Positions 43,290 to 52,674 of a stretch of 64,000 nucleotides of DNA are shown here, in pieces. The stretch comes from Deltaproteobacteria bacterium IMCC39524 (lineage in GTDB: Bacteria; Desulfobacterota; Desulfuromonadia; Desulfuromonadales; BM103), in contig JARUHJ010000001.1 in assembly GCA_029667085.1 (NCBI GenBank), positions 868,001 through 932,000 on the forward strand, read 5' to 3'. Position 1 is the stretch's first letter. Each line of letters starts with the position of its first letter. A program made the position numbers and the translations under genes. The notes under the pieces are model-generated. The model did not search any database and had not been told where the DNA came from. It saw nothing but the letters and a program-made list of their open reading frames with translations.

Positions 43290-44504
43290 TTAGATTCTGC
43301 GTACCGTTTCACAGGTCTCGCAACCTTCGGCAGTTCTTCCACAATTATATAACGGGCTCATATCGCGGAGACGCTGCACTGTCGCCGGCAGCACTTCCAG
43401 GACTTTATCAATTTCTTCTGCGGTGGTTTCAGGCCCGAGGCTGAAACGTGTGCTCGAATGGGCCAGAGTGACTTCTACGCACATCGCACCCATAACGTGG
43501 GAAGGTTCAAGAGAACCTGAGGTGCAGGCAGAGCCCGACGAGGCCGCGATACCGAACATATCGAGGTTGAGCAGGAGAGATTCCCCCTCGATGTAGGCAA
43601 AGCTGACGTTCAGCGTATTTGGCAAGCGATCATCACGATCAGGCGTACCGTTCAACTTGATATCCGGAACCTGGTTCAAGACACCGTCTTCCAGTCGATC
43701 ACGCAGGGCGCGAACACGTTTGTAATAATCCTCTTGTTCAGCAGCGGCCATCTCACAGGCTTTCCCAAGACCAACGATTCCGGCAACATTCTGGGTTCCG
43801 GCGCGACGGTTGCGCTCCTGGTGACCACCGTGCATGAAGTTCTTCATGCGTGTGCCGCGGCGGATATAAATGGCTCCAACCCCCTTGGGGGCTCCGATCT
43901 TGTGTCCCGAGATCACCAGCAGGTCTACATTGGCTTTCTGCACATCAACAGGGATCTTGCCGACCGCTTGCACCGCGTCGGTATGGAAACGAATATTGTA
44001 CTTTTTGGCGATTCTGCCGATCTCTTCGATCGGGTAAAGGTTACCGGTTTCGTTATTGGCCCACATGATCGAGATCAGAATGGTCTTGTCGGTAATCGCT
44101 TTTTCAAGATCGGCCAGATCGAGCTGTCCGTCTTTACTGACCGGCAGATAGGTCACATCGTAGCCATCCTTTTCCAGAGCCTGGCAGGTCTCCAGAACAG
44201 CTGGATGCTCAACCGACGTGGTAATGATGTGATTGCCTTTTTCTTTAAGAGGGTCAAGAGACCCTTTAATCGCCATGTTGTCCCCTTCGCTGCCACAGGA
44301 GACAAAAACAATCTCTGCCGGAGAAGCGTTGATCAGAGAAGCGACCTGCTCTCGGGCTTTTTCAAGAGCACCGGAGACTTGCCGACCCGCCCAATGGACG
44401 CTCGAAGGGTTGCCGAACTGTTCCTTATAAAAGGGCAGCATGACCTCAAGTACTTCGGGCCTCACTGGCGAGGTGGCATTATAATCCAAGTAAATCTGGT
44501 TCAA
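43290..44504 (-). CDS. iscS: Cysteine desulfurase (IscS/NifS type)
   Basis: The 404-residue PLP enzyme begins NQIYLDYNATSPVRPEV. It has the PLP lysine in VISGHKIGAPKG and the catalytic Cys327 in SGSACTSGSLEPSHV. It strips sulfur from cysteine for cluster assembly and tRNA thiolation. The C-terminus adds a Cys-rich tail (CGRTAEGCETCETV) not found in E. coli IscS. It lies between iscR (19 bases) and iscU. Confidence 0.95.
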   Translation of the reverse strand: MNQIYLDYNATSPVRPEVLEVMLPFYKEQFGNPSSVHWAGRQVSGALEKAREQVASLINASPAEIVFVSCGSEGDNMAIKGSLDPLKEKGNHIITTSVEHPAVLETCQALEKDGYDVTYLPVSKDGQLDLADLEKAITDKTILISIMWANNETGNLYPIEEIGRIAKKYNIRFHTDAVQAVGKIPVDVQKANVDLLVISGHKIGAPKGVGAIYIRRGTRMKNFMHGGHQERNRRAGTQNVAGIVGLGKACEMAAAEQEDYYKRVRALRDRLEDGVLNQVPDIKLNGTPDRDDRLPNTLNVSFAYIEGESLLLNLDMFGIAASSGSACTSGSLEPSHVMGAMCVEVTLAHSSTRFSLGPETTAEEIDKVLEVLPATVQRLRDMSPLYNCGRTAEGCETCETVRRI

Positions 44505-44523
44505 CGGTCAATCCTCCGAAAGT

Positions 44524-44946
44524 TTAATGCTTTAGTTTACTCTTGGCCTCAGCGGTGAGGTCATCAAGAGTTATCGATGAGAGAAATTGTCGAATTTTTT
44601 CACCGAGGCCGTGCCAGACGTTGTGAGTGACGCACTGCTCATCACAGGCACAACCTTTTTGCTGATCCATGCAGGACACCGGCACCAGGGATTCCTCGAC
44701 ACTGTCAATGATTTCATCGACCTGAATGTCCTTCGCCGGTCGAGCCAGCAGGTAACCACCACCTGGGCCACGAACACTCTTGACGATCTGGCCGCGGCGT
44801 AGTTTAACGAAAAGTTGTTCAAGATAAGTCAGGGAAATACTTTCACGTAGTGAAATATCGCGCAAAGAGACAGGCTGGCCTTCTGAATGCAGGTTCAGGT
44901 TAACCATAGCCCTGACTGCGTATTGAGCTTTTGTTGACATGCGCAT
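44524..44946 (-). CDS. iscR: Rrf2 family regulator IscR
   Basis: The 140-residue winged-helix protein starts MRMSTKAQYAVRAMVNL, with the recognition helix around SISLTYLEQLFVKLR. The cluster ligands are Cys92, Cys99, Cys105 and His108 (CMDQQKGCACDEQC-VTH). Spacing is 7-6-3 rather than the E. coli 6-6-3, and there is an extra Cys101. It should sense [2Fe-2S] status and repress its own operon; a matching operator lies upstream of cysE at 45828-45852. Confidence 0.93.
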   Translation of the reverse strand: MRMSTKAQYAVRAMVNLNLHSEGQPVSLRDISLRESISLTYLEQLFVKLRRGQIVKSVRGPGGGYLLARPAKDIQVDEIIDSVEESLVPVSCMDQQKGCACDEQCVTHNVWHGLGEKIRQFLSSITLDDLTAEAKSKLKH

Positions 44947-44952
44947 CTTGTT

Positions 44953-45744
44953 CTATGCCTCACTCTTCTCCGTTTTACGGGTACGAGTGGTTGTTGCTTT
45001 AGTCGTCGATTTCTTTGCAGGAGCCTTCGCTGTTGCCTTGGCAGCAGTACTTTTTGCCGTAGCCCGTTTCGCCGCAGGTTTTGATTCAGCCTTTTCCAAT
45101 CGGCTGCTCAAAACCTCAACCTTCTTTTCAAGGGCACGGATCTGGTCAAAAAGACAACTGATCGCCTTGGCTTCGGGGTCGGGCATTTTGCCATGTTCAA
45201 GGTCGGGACGCGCCTCCTCAACCTTCTTCTCCTGCTGCATAACCACGCGGCCAGGGATACCGACAACGGAGGAGTTCTCCGGGACTTCTTTAACAACAAC
45301 CGAGTTAGAGCCGATTTTGGAGTCTTTACCAACGGTAAAGGGGCCGAGAACCTTGGCACCTGAACCGATGACAACATTGTCGTCAATGGTTGGATGGCGC
45401 TTGACCTTATCCCAGGTTACGCCACCGAGGGTCACGCCATGATAAAGGGTGACGTTGTTACCGATTTCAGCTGTTTCACCGATGACCACGCCCATACCGT
45501 GGTCGATAAAGAATTTCTCGCCTATTTTTGCACCAGGATGAATTTCAATTCCGGTCAGGAAACGACCGATGTGGGAGGTAAACCGACCGAAGAAGTAGAG
45601 CTCATGGGTCCAGAACCAGTGAGCGACACGATAGAACCAAACTGCGTGCAGGCCTGGATAGCAGAAGATAATCTCGAGGACACTCCGTGCGGCAGGATCC
45701 CGATCGAATACTGAATAGATGTCTTCACGAATCTTGGCAAACAC
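44953..45744 (-). CDS. cysE: Serine O-acetyltransferase with basic tail
   Basis: A GTG at 45744 is preceded by GGAGGAGGT at 7 bases and gives [21 protein letters not shown], the normal start of short CysE enzymes. The frame is open far upstream, but that part is antisense to other sequence. Residues 1 to about 170 hold the helical domain and left-handed beta-helix ([31 protein letters not shown]). It then adds a coiled coil ([19 protein letters not shown]) and a tail of about 45 residues rich in Ala, Lys and Thr ([16 protein letters not shown]). It makes O-acetylserine for cysteine synthesis. It leads the isc unit, 6 bases before iscR. Confidence 0.93.
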   Translation of the reverse strand: MFAKIREDIYSVFDRDPAARSVLEIIFCYPGLHAVWFYRVAHWFWTHELYFFGRFTSHIGRFLTGIEIHPGAKIGEKFFIDHGMGVVIGETAEIGNNVTLYHGVTLGGVTWDKVKRHPTIDDNVVIGSGAKVLGPFTVGKDSKIGSNSVVVKEVPENSSVVGIPGRVVMQQEKKVEEARPDLEHGKMPDPEAKAISCLFDQIRALEKKVEVLSSRLEKAESKPAAKRATAKSTAAKATAKAPAKKSTTKATTTRTRKTEKSEA

Positions 45745-45783
45745 TTTAGGTACCTCCTCCACGTCCCGTTTCCTGTAAAAATA

Positions 45784-45802
45784 CCGGCACATCTTCTGCC
45801 GG
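45784..45802 (-). terminator. Hairpin with T-run in the cysE leader
   Basis: CCGGCA and TGCCGG arms with a 7-nt loop are followed on the minus strand by TATTTTTA. It may terminate ilvA transcription. It also lies inside the predicted cysE leader, downstream of the promoter, so partial attenuation is possible. Confidence 0.55.
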
Positions 45803-45819
45803 CTCAAGAGCATGGTTAA

Positions 45820-45852
45820 CGGATAGCATACCTGAGTAAAACTGTCAATTAC
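45820..45852 (-). promoter_or_regulatory. cysE-isc promoter overlapped by an IscR type 1 operator
   Basis: A perfect TTGACA (minus strand, 45848-45843) is 17 bases from TATCCG (45825-45820). The 25 bases 45828-45852 match the published type 1 IscR consensus at about 21 of 25 positions, including TTGAC at one side and TCAGGTAT at the other. As in E. coli iscR, the operator covers the -35 region. Confidence 0.65.
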
Positions 45853-45865
45853 TTTTCTAGAGATA

Positions 45866-47374
45866 TCAGAGGAATAGCAGGTAAGCCTGGTTGTCAGACT
45901 CCTCGACATAACGGTAGCCGAGATTGTCGAGAAAAGACTGCAATAGTGGCTCTTGACCAGGAGGAATCTCCAGGCCGACAAGCACTCTGCCGAAGTCACC
46001 ACCCTGCGTGCGGTAGTGAAACAGGGAGATGTTCCAGTCAGCACCCATGGCGGTGAGAAAACGAGCTGTCGCTCCGGGTCGTTCGGGGAACCAGAAACGG
46101 AACAGGCGTTCACTGCAGGCATCTGTGGAGCGACCGCCAACCATGTAACGGACATGGGTCTTCGCCAGCTCATTATCTGTCAGGTCGACATTCACAAAGC
46201 CATGAGAGTCCAACTGTTTGCTAAAGAGCTGTCGCTGCTCATCGCCATCAACAGCAATACCGACAAAGATATAAGCGGATTCCCGCCCGGACAGGCGGTA
46301 ATTGAACTCGGTAATATTTCTCTCGCCTACGACCTCGCGGCAGAAGCGGAACAAGGAGCCGGGCTCCTCTGGAATGGTGACTGCAAAGAGGGCTTCCTGT
46401 TTCTCACCACTCAGAGTACGTTCAGCCACGTAACGCAGGCGATCAAAGTTCATATTGGCGCCAGAGTTGATCGCGACCAGGGTCTGACCTTTGATCTCCC
46501 GCTCGCGGACATACTTTTTAAGGCCCGCCAAAGCTAGAGCACCGGCAGGTTCGACGATGGAACGGGTTGCCTGGTAGACACTTTTTATAGAGCTGCAAAT
46601 CTCGTCGATATCGACACGGATGATTTCGTCAACATGATGACGACAAAGCTCGAAGGTCAACTTGCCGACTTCGCGAACGGCAACACCATCGGCAAAGATG
46701 CCGACAGAATCAAGCTTGACCCTGCGTCCGGCATCAAGAGACTGGCCCATGGCATCACTATCCACCGGTTCGACACCAATCACCTTAACGTCCGGGCAGA
46801 GCGCCTTGAGAAAGACCGCCATCCCGGCAAGCAAGCCACCGCCGCCGACAGGGATAAAGACCGCGTCCATATTCCCGGCGCTTTGCCTCAACAGTTCATT
46901 GGCAACGGTTCCCTGGCCGGCGATCACCAGCTCATCATCGAAGGGCGGAATAAAAATCATGCCTGACTGAGCTACGAGCAGGGCGCAGTGCTCAGCAGCT
47001 TCCGAGTAATTATCGCCATAGAGGACAACTGTCGCGCCATAGGATTTAACGGCAGAAATCTTGATGGCGGGGGTTGTCATCGGCATTACGATAGTCGTCT
47101 TTATCCCCAGCTTCTGCCCGGAGAAAGCCACGCCCTGAGCATGGTTCCCGGCTGAAGCGGTAATCACTCCCCTGCCCCGCTCCTCTACTGTGAGGTTAGC
47201 AATCCGGTTATAGGCCCCACGCAGCTTGAAGGAAAAAACCGGCTGCAGATCTTCTCGCTTGAGCAGGATGCGATTATTCAAAGCCTGTGAGAGAACAGCT
47301 GACTCCTCGAGCGGCGTCTCAATGGCGACTTCATAAACCTTGGAAGTCAGTATTTGTTTCAGCAGCTTTTGCAT
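45866..47374 (-). CDS. ilvA: Threonine dehydratase (biosynthetic)
   Basis: The 502-residue PLP enzyme has the lysine in [12 protein letters not shown] (Lys50), the [14 protein letters not shown] loop and [10 protein letters not shown]. The C-terminus carries two ACT-like regulatory domains ([19 protein letters not shown] and [16 protein letters not shown]), as in the isoleucine-inhibited E. coli enzyme. It makes 2-oxobutyrate from threonine for isoleucine synthesis. The cysE promoter begins just past its stop. Confidence 0.95.
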   Translation of the reverse strand: MQKLLKQILTSKVYEVAIETPLEESAVLSQALNNRILLKREDLQPVFSFKLRGAYNRIANLTVEERGRGVITASAGNHAQGVAFSGQKLGIKTTIVMPMTTPAIKISAVKSYGATVVLYGDNYSEAAEHCALLVAQSGMIFIPPFDDELVIAGQGTVANELLRQSAGNMDAVFIPVGGGGLLAGMAVFLKALCPDVKVIGVEPVDSDAMGQSLDAGRRVKLDSVGIFADGVAVREVGKLTFELCRHHVDEIIRVDIDEICSSIKSVYQATRSIVEPAGALALAGLKKYVREREIKGQTLVAINSGANMNFDRLRYVAERTLSGEKQEALFAVTIPEEPGSLFRFCREVVGERNITEFNYRLSGRESAYIFVGIAVDGDEQRQLFSKQLDSHGFVNVDLTDNELAKTHVRYMVGGRSTDACSERLFRFWFPERPGATARFLTAMGADWNISLFHYRTQGGDFGRVLVGLEIPPGQEPLLQSFLDNLGYRYVEESDNQAYLLFL

Positions 47375-47533
47375 GTGTTTAAGTGCTCAGACTTGAGAAG
47401 TTATGTTTAGATTTGCCGACTGAGAATAAGCTTAACATCCGACGATTTCAAGAAAAAGGATTGTTTCGACAATTTACCTGTCATTTAAGCTCCAAACTTA
47501 TGCTCCGACTTAACGTTAAACAACACTTAATTA

Positions 47534-47562
47534 TCGACAATTGTATACAGTTTAGCTATACT
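47534..47562 (+). promoter_or_regulatory. Sigma70-type promoter of the fumarase gene
   Basis: TCGACA (47534-47539) and TATACT (47557-47562) are 17 bases apart. The spacer contains TTGTATACAG, close to the TTGTATACAA dyad bound by some GntR-family regulators. The leader is about 65 bases. Confidence 0.65.
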
Positions 47563-47634
47563 TCCAATCGGTTTCCGTCCGGGGTCACAGCTTCCCGGAG
47601 AATATATTTCATGTCGTTCTAAAGGAGAGAAATC

Positions 47635-49257
47635 ATGCCGGAATTTTTTTACCAGAACCCTCTTCCCGTTGAGGCGGACAAAACCACTTACTGCAAGATT
47701 GAAGGCTCGGAGAAGTATGTCAGCACCGTCAACTTTGACGGCAAGGACATTCTCAAAGTTGATCCGGAAGCAATCACAGTCCTCGCTAACGCGGCCATGA
47801 AGGACGTCTCCTTTCTGTTGCGCAAAGAGCATAATGACCAGGTTGGCAAAATCTTGACCGACCCCGAGGCCTCGCGCAACGACAAGGGTGTCGCTATGGC
47901 CTTCCTTAAGAACGCAATGGTCGCAGCCCAGTTCGACCTGCCAACTTGCCAGGACACAGGCACGGCCACTGTCGTCGCCAAGAAAGGTCAACAGGTCTGG
48001 ACCGGCGTCAATGACGCCGAGTACATCTCCAAAGGCATCTACAAGACCTACACCGAAGAGAACCTGCGCTACAGCCAGACCGTAGCTCTAGATATGTACA
48101 AAGAGAAGAATACCGGCACCAACCTGCCGGCCCAGATCGACCTATTCGCCACGGAAGGTGACTCCTACAAGTTCCTCTTCATGGCTAAAGGCGGCGGTTC
48201 TGCGAACAAGACCATGCTTTTCCAGGAGACCAAGGCGCTGCTCACCCCTGAGAAACTCTTTGACTACCTGGTGGCCAAGATGAAAACGCTGGGCACAGCG
48301 GCCTGCCCTCCTTACCACCTTGCATTCGTCATCGGCGGCACCTCAGCCGACGCAGTCATGAAGACAGTCAAGCTGGCGACCGCCAAGGAACTTGACGGCC
48401 TGCCAACTGAAGGTAACGACCACGGTCAGGCCTTCCGTGACATCGAACTTGAAGAGAAGTTGCAGAAAGCTGCCCAGGAACTCGGCATTGGCGCCCAGTT
48501 CGGCGGCAAGTACTTTACTCACGATGTCCGCGTCATTCGCCTCCCTCGTCACGGCGCCTCCTGCCCTCTCGGCATGGCTGTTTCCTGCTCTGCAGACCGT
48601 AACATCAAAGCCAAGATCACCAGGGACGGTCTTTTTGTCGAAGAGATGGATCGCGATCCGGGTCGTCTGCTTCCCGAGCAGTACCGCATGGCCAAGCACG
48701 AGCATGGCACCAAGCTCGACCTGAACCAGCCAATGGAGAACATCCTTGCCGAGCTGACCAAACTCAAGTGCGGCGACGCTCTACTCCTCAATGGCACCAT
48801 CGTGGTTGGGCGCGACATCGCTCACTCCAAGTTCAAGGAAATCCTTGATAGCGGGCAGCCACTCCCTGAGTACCTCAAGAAACACCCGATCTACTATGCT
48901 GGCCCGGCCAAGACTCCACCAGGACGCCCTTCCGGATCTTTCGGCCCCACCACCGCGGGACGTATGGACTCTTACGTTGGCCTGCTCCAGGAAAACGGCG
49001 GCTCTATGGTCATGATCGCCAAAGGCAACCGCTCTCAACAAGTTACTGATGCCTGTGCCAAGTTCGGTGGTTTCTACCTCGGCTCTATCGGTGGTCCGGC
49101 CGCCCTGCTCGCCGACGAGAACATCACCAAGGTCGAATGTATCGACTTCCCGGAACTCGGCATGGAAGCCGTCTGGAAGATTGAAGTCCAGAACTTCCCG
49201 GCTTACATTCTGGTTGATGACAAAGGGAATGACTTCTTCAAGCAGTTGGGTCTCTAA
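47635..49257 (+). CDS. Class I (iron-sulfur) fumarate hydratase
   Basis: The 540-residue single-chain enzyme matches E. coli FumA/FumB in length. Cluster and active-site segments are [44 protein letters not shown] and [13 protein letters not shown]. It interconverts fumarate and malate in the citric acid cycle with an oxygen-sensitive [4Fe-4S] cluster, fitting an anaerobic lifestyle. AAAGGAG precedes the ATG. It is monocistronic, with its own promoter and terminator. Confidence 0.96.
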   Translation: MPEFFYQNPLPVEADKTTYCKIEGSEKYVSTVNFDGKDILKVDPEAITVLANAAMKDVSFLLRKEHNDQVGKILTDPEASRNDKGVAMAFLKNAMVAAQFDLPTCQDTGTATVVAKKGQQVWTGVNDAEYISKGIYKTYTEENLRYSQTVALDMYKEKNTGTNLPAQIDLFATEGDSYKFLFMAKGGGSANKTMLFQETKALLTPEKLFDYLVAKMKTLGTAACPPYHLAFVIGGTSADAVMKTVKLATAKELDGLPTEGNDHGQAFRDIELEEKLQKAAQELGIGAQFGGKYFTHDVRVIRLPRHGASCPLGMAVSCSADRNIKAKITRDGLFVEEMDRDPGRLLPEQYRMAKHEHGTKLDLNQPMENILAELTKLKCGDALLLNGTIVVGRDIAHSKFKEILDSGQPLPEYLKKHPIYYAGPAKTPPGRPSGSFGPTTAGRMDSYVGLLQENGGSMVMIAKGNRSQQVTDACAKFGGFYLGSIGGPAALLADENITKVECIDFPELGMEAVWKIEVQNFPAYILVDDKGNDFFKQLGL

Positions 49258-49276
49258 AGATTCACCTCATAACGAC

Positions 49277-49307
49277 AAAAAAGCCCCGGACTCTCCGGGG
49301 CTTTTTT
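49277..49307. terminator. Strong bidirectional terminator
   Basis: AAAAAAGCCCCGGA and TCCGGGGCTTTTTT are perfectly complementary around CTC. It separates the convergent fumarase and lrgB genes. Confidence 0.9.
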
Positions 49308-49345
49308 GTGTCTTCAGTTTTCAATTCACAACGGGTGGCACAGAA

Positions 49346-50035
49346 TCACCAGTGCCCTGCAATCGCCATCAAAATTGGCAGCAGGAAGGTTGTCATCAAG
49401 CCATTCAAGCCTATCGCCAGGCCAGAAACAGCACCGGACAGGCGATCAACCTCAAGCATTCTTGCGGTACCGATACCATGAGCAGAGGTCCCAACGGCCA
49501 ACCCGGTTGCCACCGGTGAGGTTATCCCTATACGCTTGCAGAATTCCGGGCCGCAAACAGCCCCTATGCAACCAGTCAGTACAACGAGAGCCGCAGTTAA
49601 AGGTGCAATGCCGCCGATCTTTTCCACGATACTGATCGCAATCGGTGTTGTTACAGATTTTGGTGCCAACGAGAGGATGACTTCGCGACTACCACCAAGA
49701 ATCCAGGCGAGACCGCATGCAGACAAGATAGAGGCCAGCGAACCGGCAAAGACCCCCATCATGATCGGTCTCTTGCGTTTCCAGATCTCTTCACGGCGTT
49801 GATAAAGGGGAATCGCGAGAGCGACCACAGAGGGCCCAAGCAAGAAAACCAGGATATCGCCGCCACGTGCATAATCACGGTATTCTATTTTACAGAGCTG
49901 GAGCAGGAGGATAATCGCAACGATCGAAACCAGCACCGGATTAGCCCAGACCTTACCCACGCGTCGATAGAGTTTCTGCGATAGCAGATAGGTGACAAGA
50001 GTGAGAGTGATACCGAACAAGGGGGTCTCAAGCAT
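49346..50035 (-). CDS. lrgB: LrgB family protein
   Basis: The 229-residue membrane protein has about six to seven hydrophobic segments. The conserved LrgB/CidB motifs are LGPSVVALAIPLY, LAPKSVTTPIAI, TGCIGAVCGPEF and GTSAHGIGTARMLE. The family works with LrgA-type holin-like partners and is linked to murein hydrolase control or glycolate/pyruvate transport. The frame extends upstream, but GGGGGAG precedes the ATG at 50035, which overlaps the end of lrgA by 8 bases. Confidence 0.9.
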   Translation of the reverse strand: MLETPLFGITLTLVTYLLSQKLYRRVGKVWANPVLVSIVAIILLLQLCKIEYRDYARGGDILVFLLGPSVVALAIPLYQRREEIWKRKRPIMMGVFAGSLASILSACGLAWILGGSREVILSLAPKSVTTPIAISIVEKIGGIAPLTAALVVLTGCIGAVCGPEFCKRIGITSPVATGLAVGTSAHGIGTARMLEVDRLSGAVSGLAIGLNGLMTTFLLPILMAIAGHW

Positions 50036-50390
50036 CTTCTCCCCCATCATCGTCCGTTGAAGGCTCCAGCTTCTGGGCAATTTTTCCGGTGACCGCCATG
50101 ACCACAAAGGTACTCAAAACAGTAGCAACGGTAATCGGCAACCATTCGGCAGCTATCAGATCGCCATAAACCATGACGCCGACACCGGCAGGCACAAAGA
50201 ACAAAGCCATGTTTGACAACAGCAGTTCTGCGGCCTCTTCAAACCACTTGATATCAACCAGCTTTGTCGTCAAGCCCAGGAGGAGAAAACCCATACCCAG
50301 CACATTGCCGGGAATCGGCAAGTCAAAAAGACGACTAACGGCTTCACCACTGAACTGAAAAAGCAGCAGGAGTGTCAGACCACGCAGCAT
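50028..50390 (-). CDS. lrgA: LrgA/CidA holin-like protein
   Basis: The 120-residue protein has four hydrophobic segments and the family motifs PIPGNVLGMGFLL and NMALFFVPAGVGVMVYGD. It is the holin-like partner of LrgB, encoded in the usual order with overlap. The start lies 2 bases from the stop of the TPR gene upstream, so all three may be cotranscribed. Confidence 0.9.
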   Translation of the reverse strand: MLRGLTLLLLFQFSGEAVSRLFDLPIPGNVLGMGFLLLGLTTKLVDIKWFEEAAELLLSNMALFFVPAGVGVMVYGDLIAAEWLPITVATVLSTFVVMAVTGKIAQKLEPSTDDDGGEDA

Positions 50391-50392
50391 GC

Positions 50393-51178
50393 CTAGGACT
50401 CACCCTTCAGCCCATCGATCAGAGCGGAAACTTCCGCACAAATCTCTTGCGACGCCGGGCTTGTCTCAAGCTTGAGGAATTCCTTAAAACAGTGCACGGA
50501 CTCCTGAACCTGTTCCTGATCAAGGCAGATATTACCAAGGGTCAGGTATGCAAAAGAGAACTCAGGGTCAAGGGTAACGGCACGGCGACAGTGCTTTTCG
50601 GCTTCCTGCAGATCGTCATTGTCGTAATGGTATTCCGCCAGGTTGAAATGGCCCTGAGGATCTTCGGGATCCAGAGCCAGCGCTTTTTCAAAACATTCAC
50701 GGGCTTCATCATTACGCCCCGTGGCAAAACAGACATCGCCCAGAGAGTTCAAGGCAAACACTGACTCAGGACTCTGTTTCAACGCTTCTCGATAACACGC
50801 TTCGGCTTTATCCATACGCTCTTGATGGTAATGGATCAAGCCAAGACTGACCCTGGCATCAACCTGATCAGGAGCCCGTGAGACAACGCTTTCATAAACT
50901 TTGCAGGCATCGTCAGGCCGACCGAGCTCAAAATAAAGGTCACCAAGGTCATATTGCAGATCAAAATCATCCGGCAACTGGCCGGCAACGTCCTCGAGGA
51001 CAGAAACAGCCTCTTCGAGGTGACCGGCTTCAATCAGGGCTTCACCAAGCAACGCCTTGGCATCACTGTTGTCACCCTGCTCCTGCAAAAACCTCTTTAA
51101 AATCCGCACAGCTTCTTCAGCTTCACCATTTTCAAGAGCTTGCTCGGCCCGGCTTAACGATATTTGTTCATCGGTCAT
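50393..51178 (-). CDS. Tetratricopeptide repeat protein
   Basis: The 261-residue protein is almost entirely TPR units. Repeats such as VDARVSLGLIHYHQERMDKAEACYREALKQ and PQGHFNLAEYHYDNDDLQEAEKHC follow each other at about 34 residues, seven in all. There is no signal peptide or membrane segment, so it is probably a cytoplasmic scaffold. Its partner is unknown. It lies 2 bases upstream of lrgA. Confidence 0.85.
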   Translation of the reverse strand: MTDEQISLSRAEQALENGEAEEAVRILKRFLQEQGDNSDAKALLGEALIEAGHLEEAVSVLEDVAGQLPDDFDLQYDLGDLYFELGRPDDACKVYESVVSRAPDQVDARVSLGLIHYHQERMDKAEACYREALKQSPESVFALNSLGDVCFATGRNDEARECFEKALALDPEDPQGHFNLAEYHYDNDDLQEAEKHCRRAVTLDPEFSFAYLTLGNICLDQEQVQESVHCFKEFLKLETSPASQEICAEVSALIDGLKGES

Positions 51179-51214
51179 TTATTTGCTCCTTATATTTTCA
51201 GTTCAAAAAGCTTA

Positions 51215-51250
51215 AACAATTTAACGCGGAGGCGCAAAGTGCTCAGAGAA
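51215..51250. repeat. Single GCGTCTTTGCG-type repeat
   Basis: TTTAACGCGGAGGCGCAAAG is a diverged member of the family at 23450-23641. It lies between the TPR gene and the DUF512 gene. Confidence 0.45.
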
Positions 51251-51274
51251 TAACAACATAATTTTACAGGATTC

Positions 51275-52573
51275 TCACCCAAGCTCCATACTTAAGGTGT
51301 CAAGCATATCCCAAAGGCCCCATGGGTCTGCAGCAAAAACTTCAGTCTGTTTATCGAAACGCTCTACAAGATCATCAATGCTCACGTCATCGAGGAAAAC
51401 CTCTTCACCCTCTCGAAGCATGACATCAGGGATCATTAGAATGTCACCTAAGTCTTGTTCAGCCAGTTGAGCAAGTAAATCCTGACCAGTCAAAAGACCT
51501 GTAACAGTTACATGGCCACTAAAAAAATCGTTTTTGATAACATGCACACGCAAATCAAAGCCGCATTTGTCGGCAAGCCTTCTAGCAAAGGCTTTAATAT
51601 CATCGGCTGCGGAGACCCCGGTCACCATACTGATGGGCGGGAGATCCAGGGGCTCTGCGATATCGAGGACCTCGTCGGCCTGTGATCTGAATTGTGGAAT
51701 CAAACCAACGCCATTCTCAACCTGGGACAGCTCTTCGTACACAGAGAGGGAGGGGAAGTCTTTCTCAGCTTTCAGGTAAAGTTCGTCGGCAGCAAAGATG
51801 AAACGTGTACCAAGCATCTCAAGCAGGTGCCCCTGTGTGGCTTCAACCCATTCAACCAGATCAAGAGCTTCCTGACGCGTATGTGGTCGCAGTTCAGGAA
51901 GCCGCTGCCGGTGGCCGGTTAACCCGACAGGTACAACAGCAAGAGATTTCACACCGGGCGCAAGGGCAACCAACTCTCTGCAGGTTTGAGCCAGCTGTTC
52001 TCCATCATTGATCTGCGGGCAAACTACCACCTGGGTATGCACCTCGATGCCCCCTGCCACCAACTGTTGCAGAATCGGCATAACATCCGGTGCAGGGTTG
52101 CCCAGCAGCTTCTGTCGCAACATATGATCGGCGGCGTGGACAGAAACGTACAAGGGTGACAACTTTTTATTGAGGATTCTCTGCAGGTCTTGTTCAGACA
52201 GGTTGGTCAGCGTCACGTATGCGCCGTAAAGAAAGGAGAAGCGGTAATCCTCATCCTTGACGTAGAGGGTTCGACGCATGCCACGCGGTAGTTGATGGAC
52301 AAAACAAAAGACACAATTATTACCGCACTGTTTAGGTTCCGGATGCGGAAGGACCAGGCCAAGAGGCTCCTCTGAATCGTGCTCGATATCAAGCACCCAC
52401 GGATCCCCGGAGGCTCTTTTCAATGCGACATGGAGCGACTCTTTGGGTTCTTCGATCAGGTAATCGACCAGGTCGTTAACAGGCTCGCCATTAACTGCAA
52501 CAAGACTGTCTCCAGCCTGAATTCCCAGTTCATTAGCAATACTGCCAGCTTCTACCGATAATATTTCAAGCAT
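51275..52573 (-). CDS. PDZ/DUF512 iron-sulfur protein
   Basis: The 432-residue protein has an N-terminal PDZ-like domain (residues 1-70). A CxxxCxxC motif at Cys83, Cys87 and Cys90 (QCGNNCVFCF) resembles a radical SAM cluster site. The C-terminal DUF512 domain contains MVTGVSAADDIKAFA and VKNDFFSGHVTVTGLLTG-type sequence. The family is widespread in anaerobes, often near the GTPase Der, and its function is not established. It stands alone, with the hfq terminator upstream. Confidence 0.88.
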   Translation of the reverse strand: MLEILSVEAGSIANELGIQAGDSLVAVNGEPVNDLVDYLIEEPKESLHVALKRASGDPWVLDIEHDSEEPLGLVLPHPEPKQCGNNCVFCFVHQLPRGMRRTLYVKDEDYRFSFLYGAYVTLTNLSEQDLQRILNKKLSPLYVSVHAADHMLRQKLLGNPAPDVMPILQQLVAGGIEVHTQVVVCPQINDGEQLAQTCRELVALAPGVKSLAVVPVGLTGHRQRLPELRPHTRQEALDLVEWVEATQGHLLEMLGTRFIFAADELYLKAEKDFPSLSVYEELSQVENGVGLIPQFRSQADEVLDIAEPLDLPPISMVTGVSAADDIKAFARRLADKCGFDLRVHVIKNDFFSGHVTVTGLLTGQDLLAQLAEQDLGDILMIPDVMLREGEEVFLDDVSIDDLVERFDKQTEVFAADPWGLWDMLDTLSMELG

Positions 52574-52611
52574 TGTTAGACCTGCTGTTTCAAATTATTT
52601 CACGAAAAGAC

Positions 52612-52649
52612 AAAGGCCCCAGGCCAGAGCTTTCCGGCGAGGGACCTTT
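52612..52649 (-). terminator. Terminator of the mutL-miaA-hfq unit
   Basis: On the minus strand AAAGGTCCC and GGGGCCTTT pair with one mismatch, with inner GCC/GGC pairs. CTTTGTCTTTT follows. It lies 26 bases past the hfq stop. Confidence 0.7.
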
Positions 52650-52674
52650 ATTGTGTCTATCGACCAGATAAAAA

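Noticed and set aside
45744-46173. Upstream extension of the cysE frame
   Set aside because: It runs over the 3' end of ilvA in another frame; GGAGGAGGT and the family start place the GTG at 45744.
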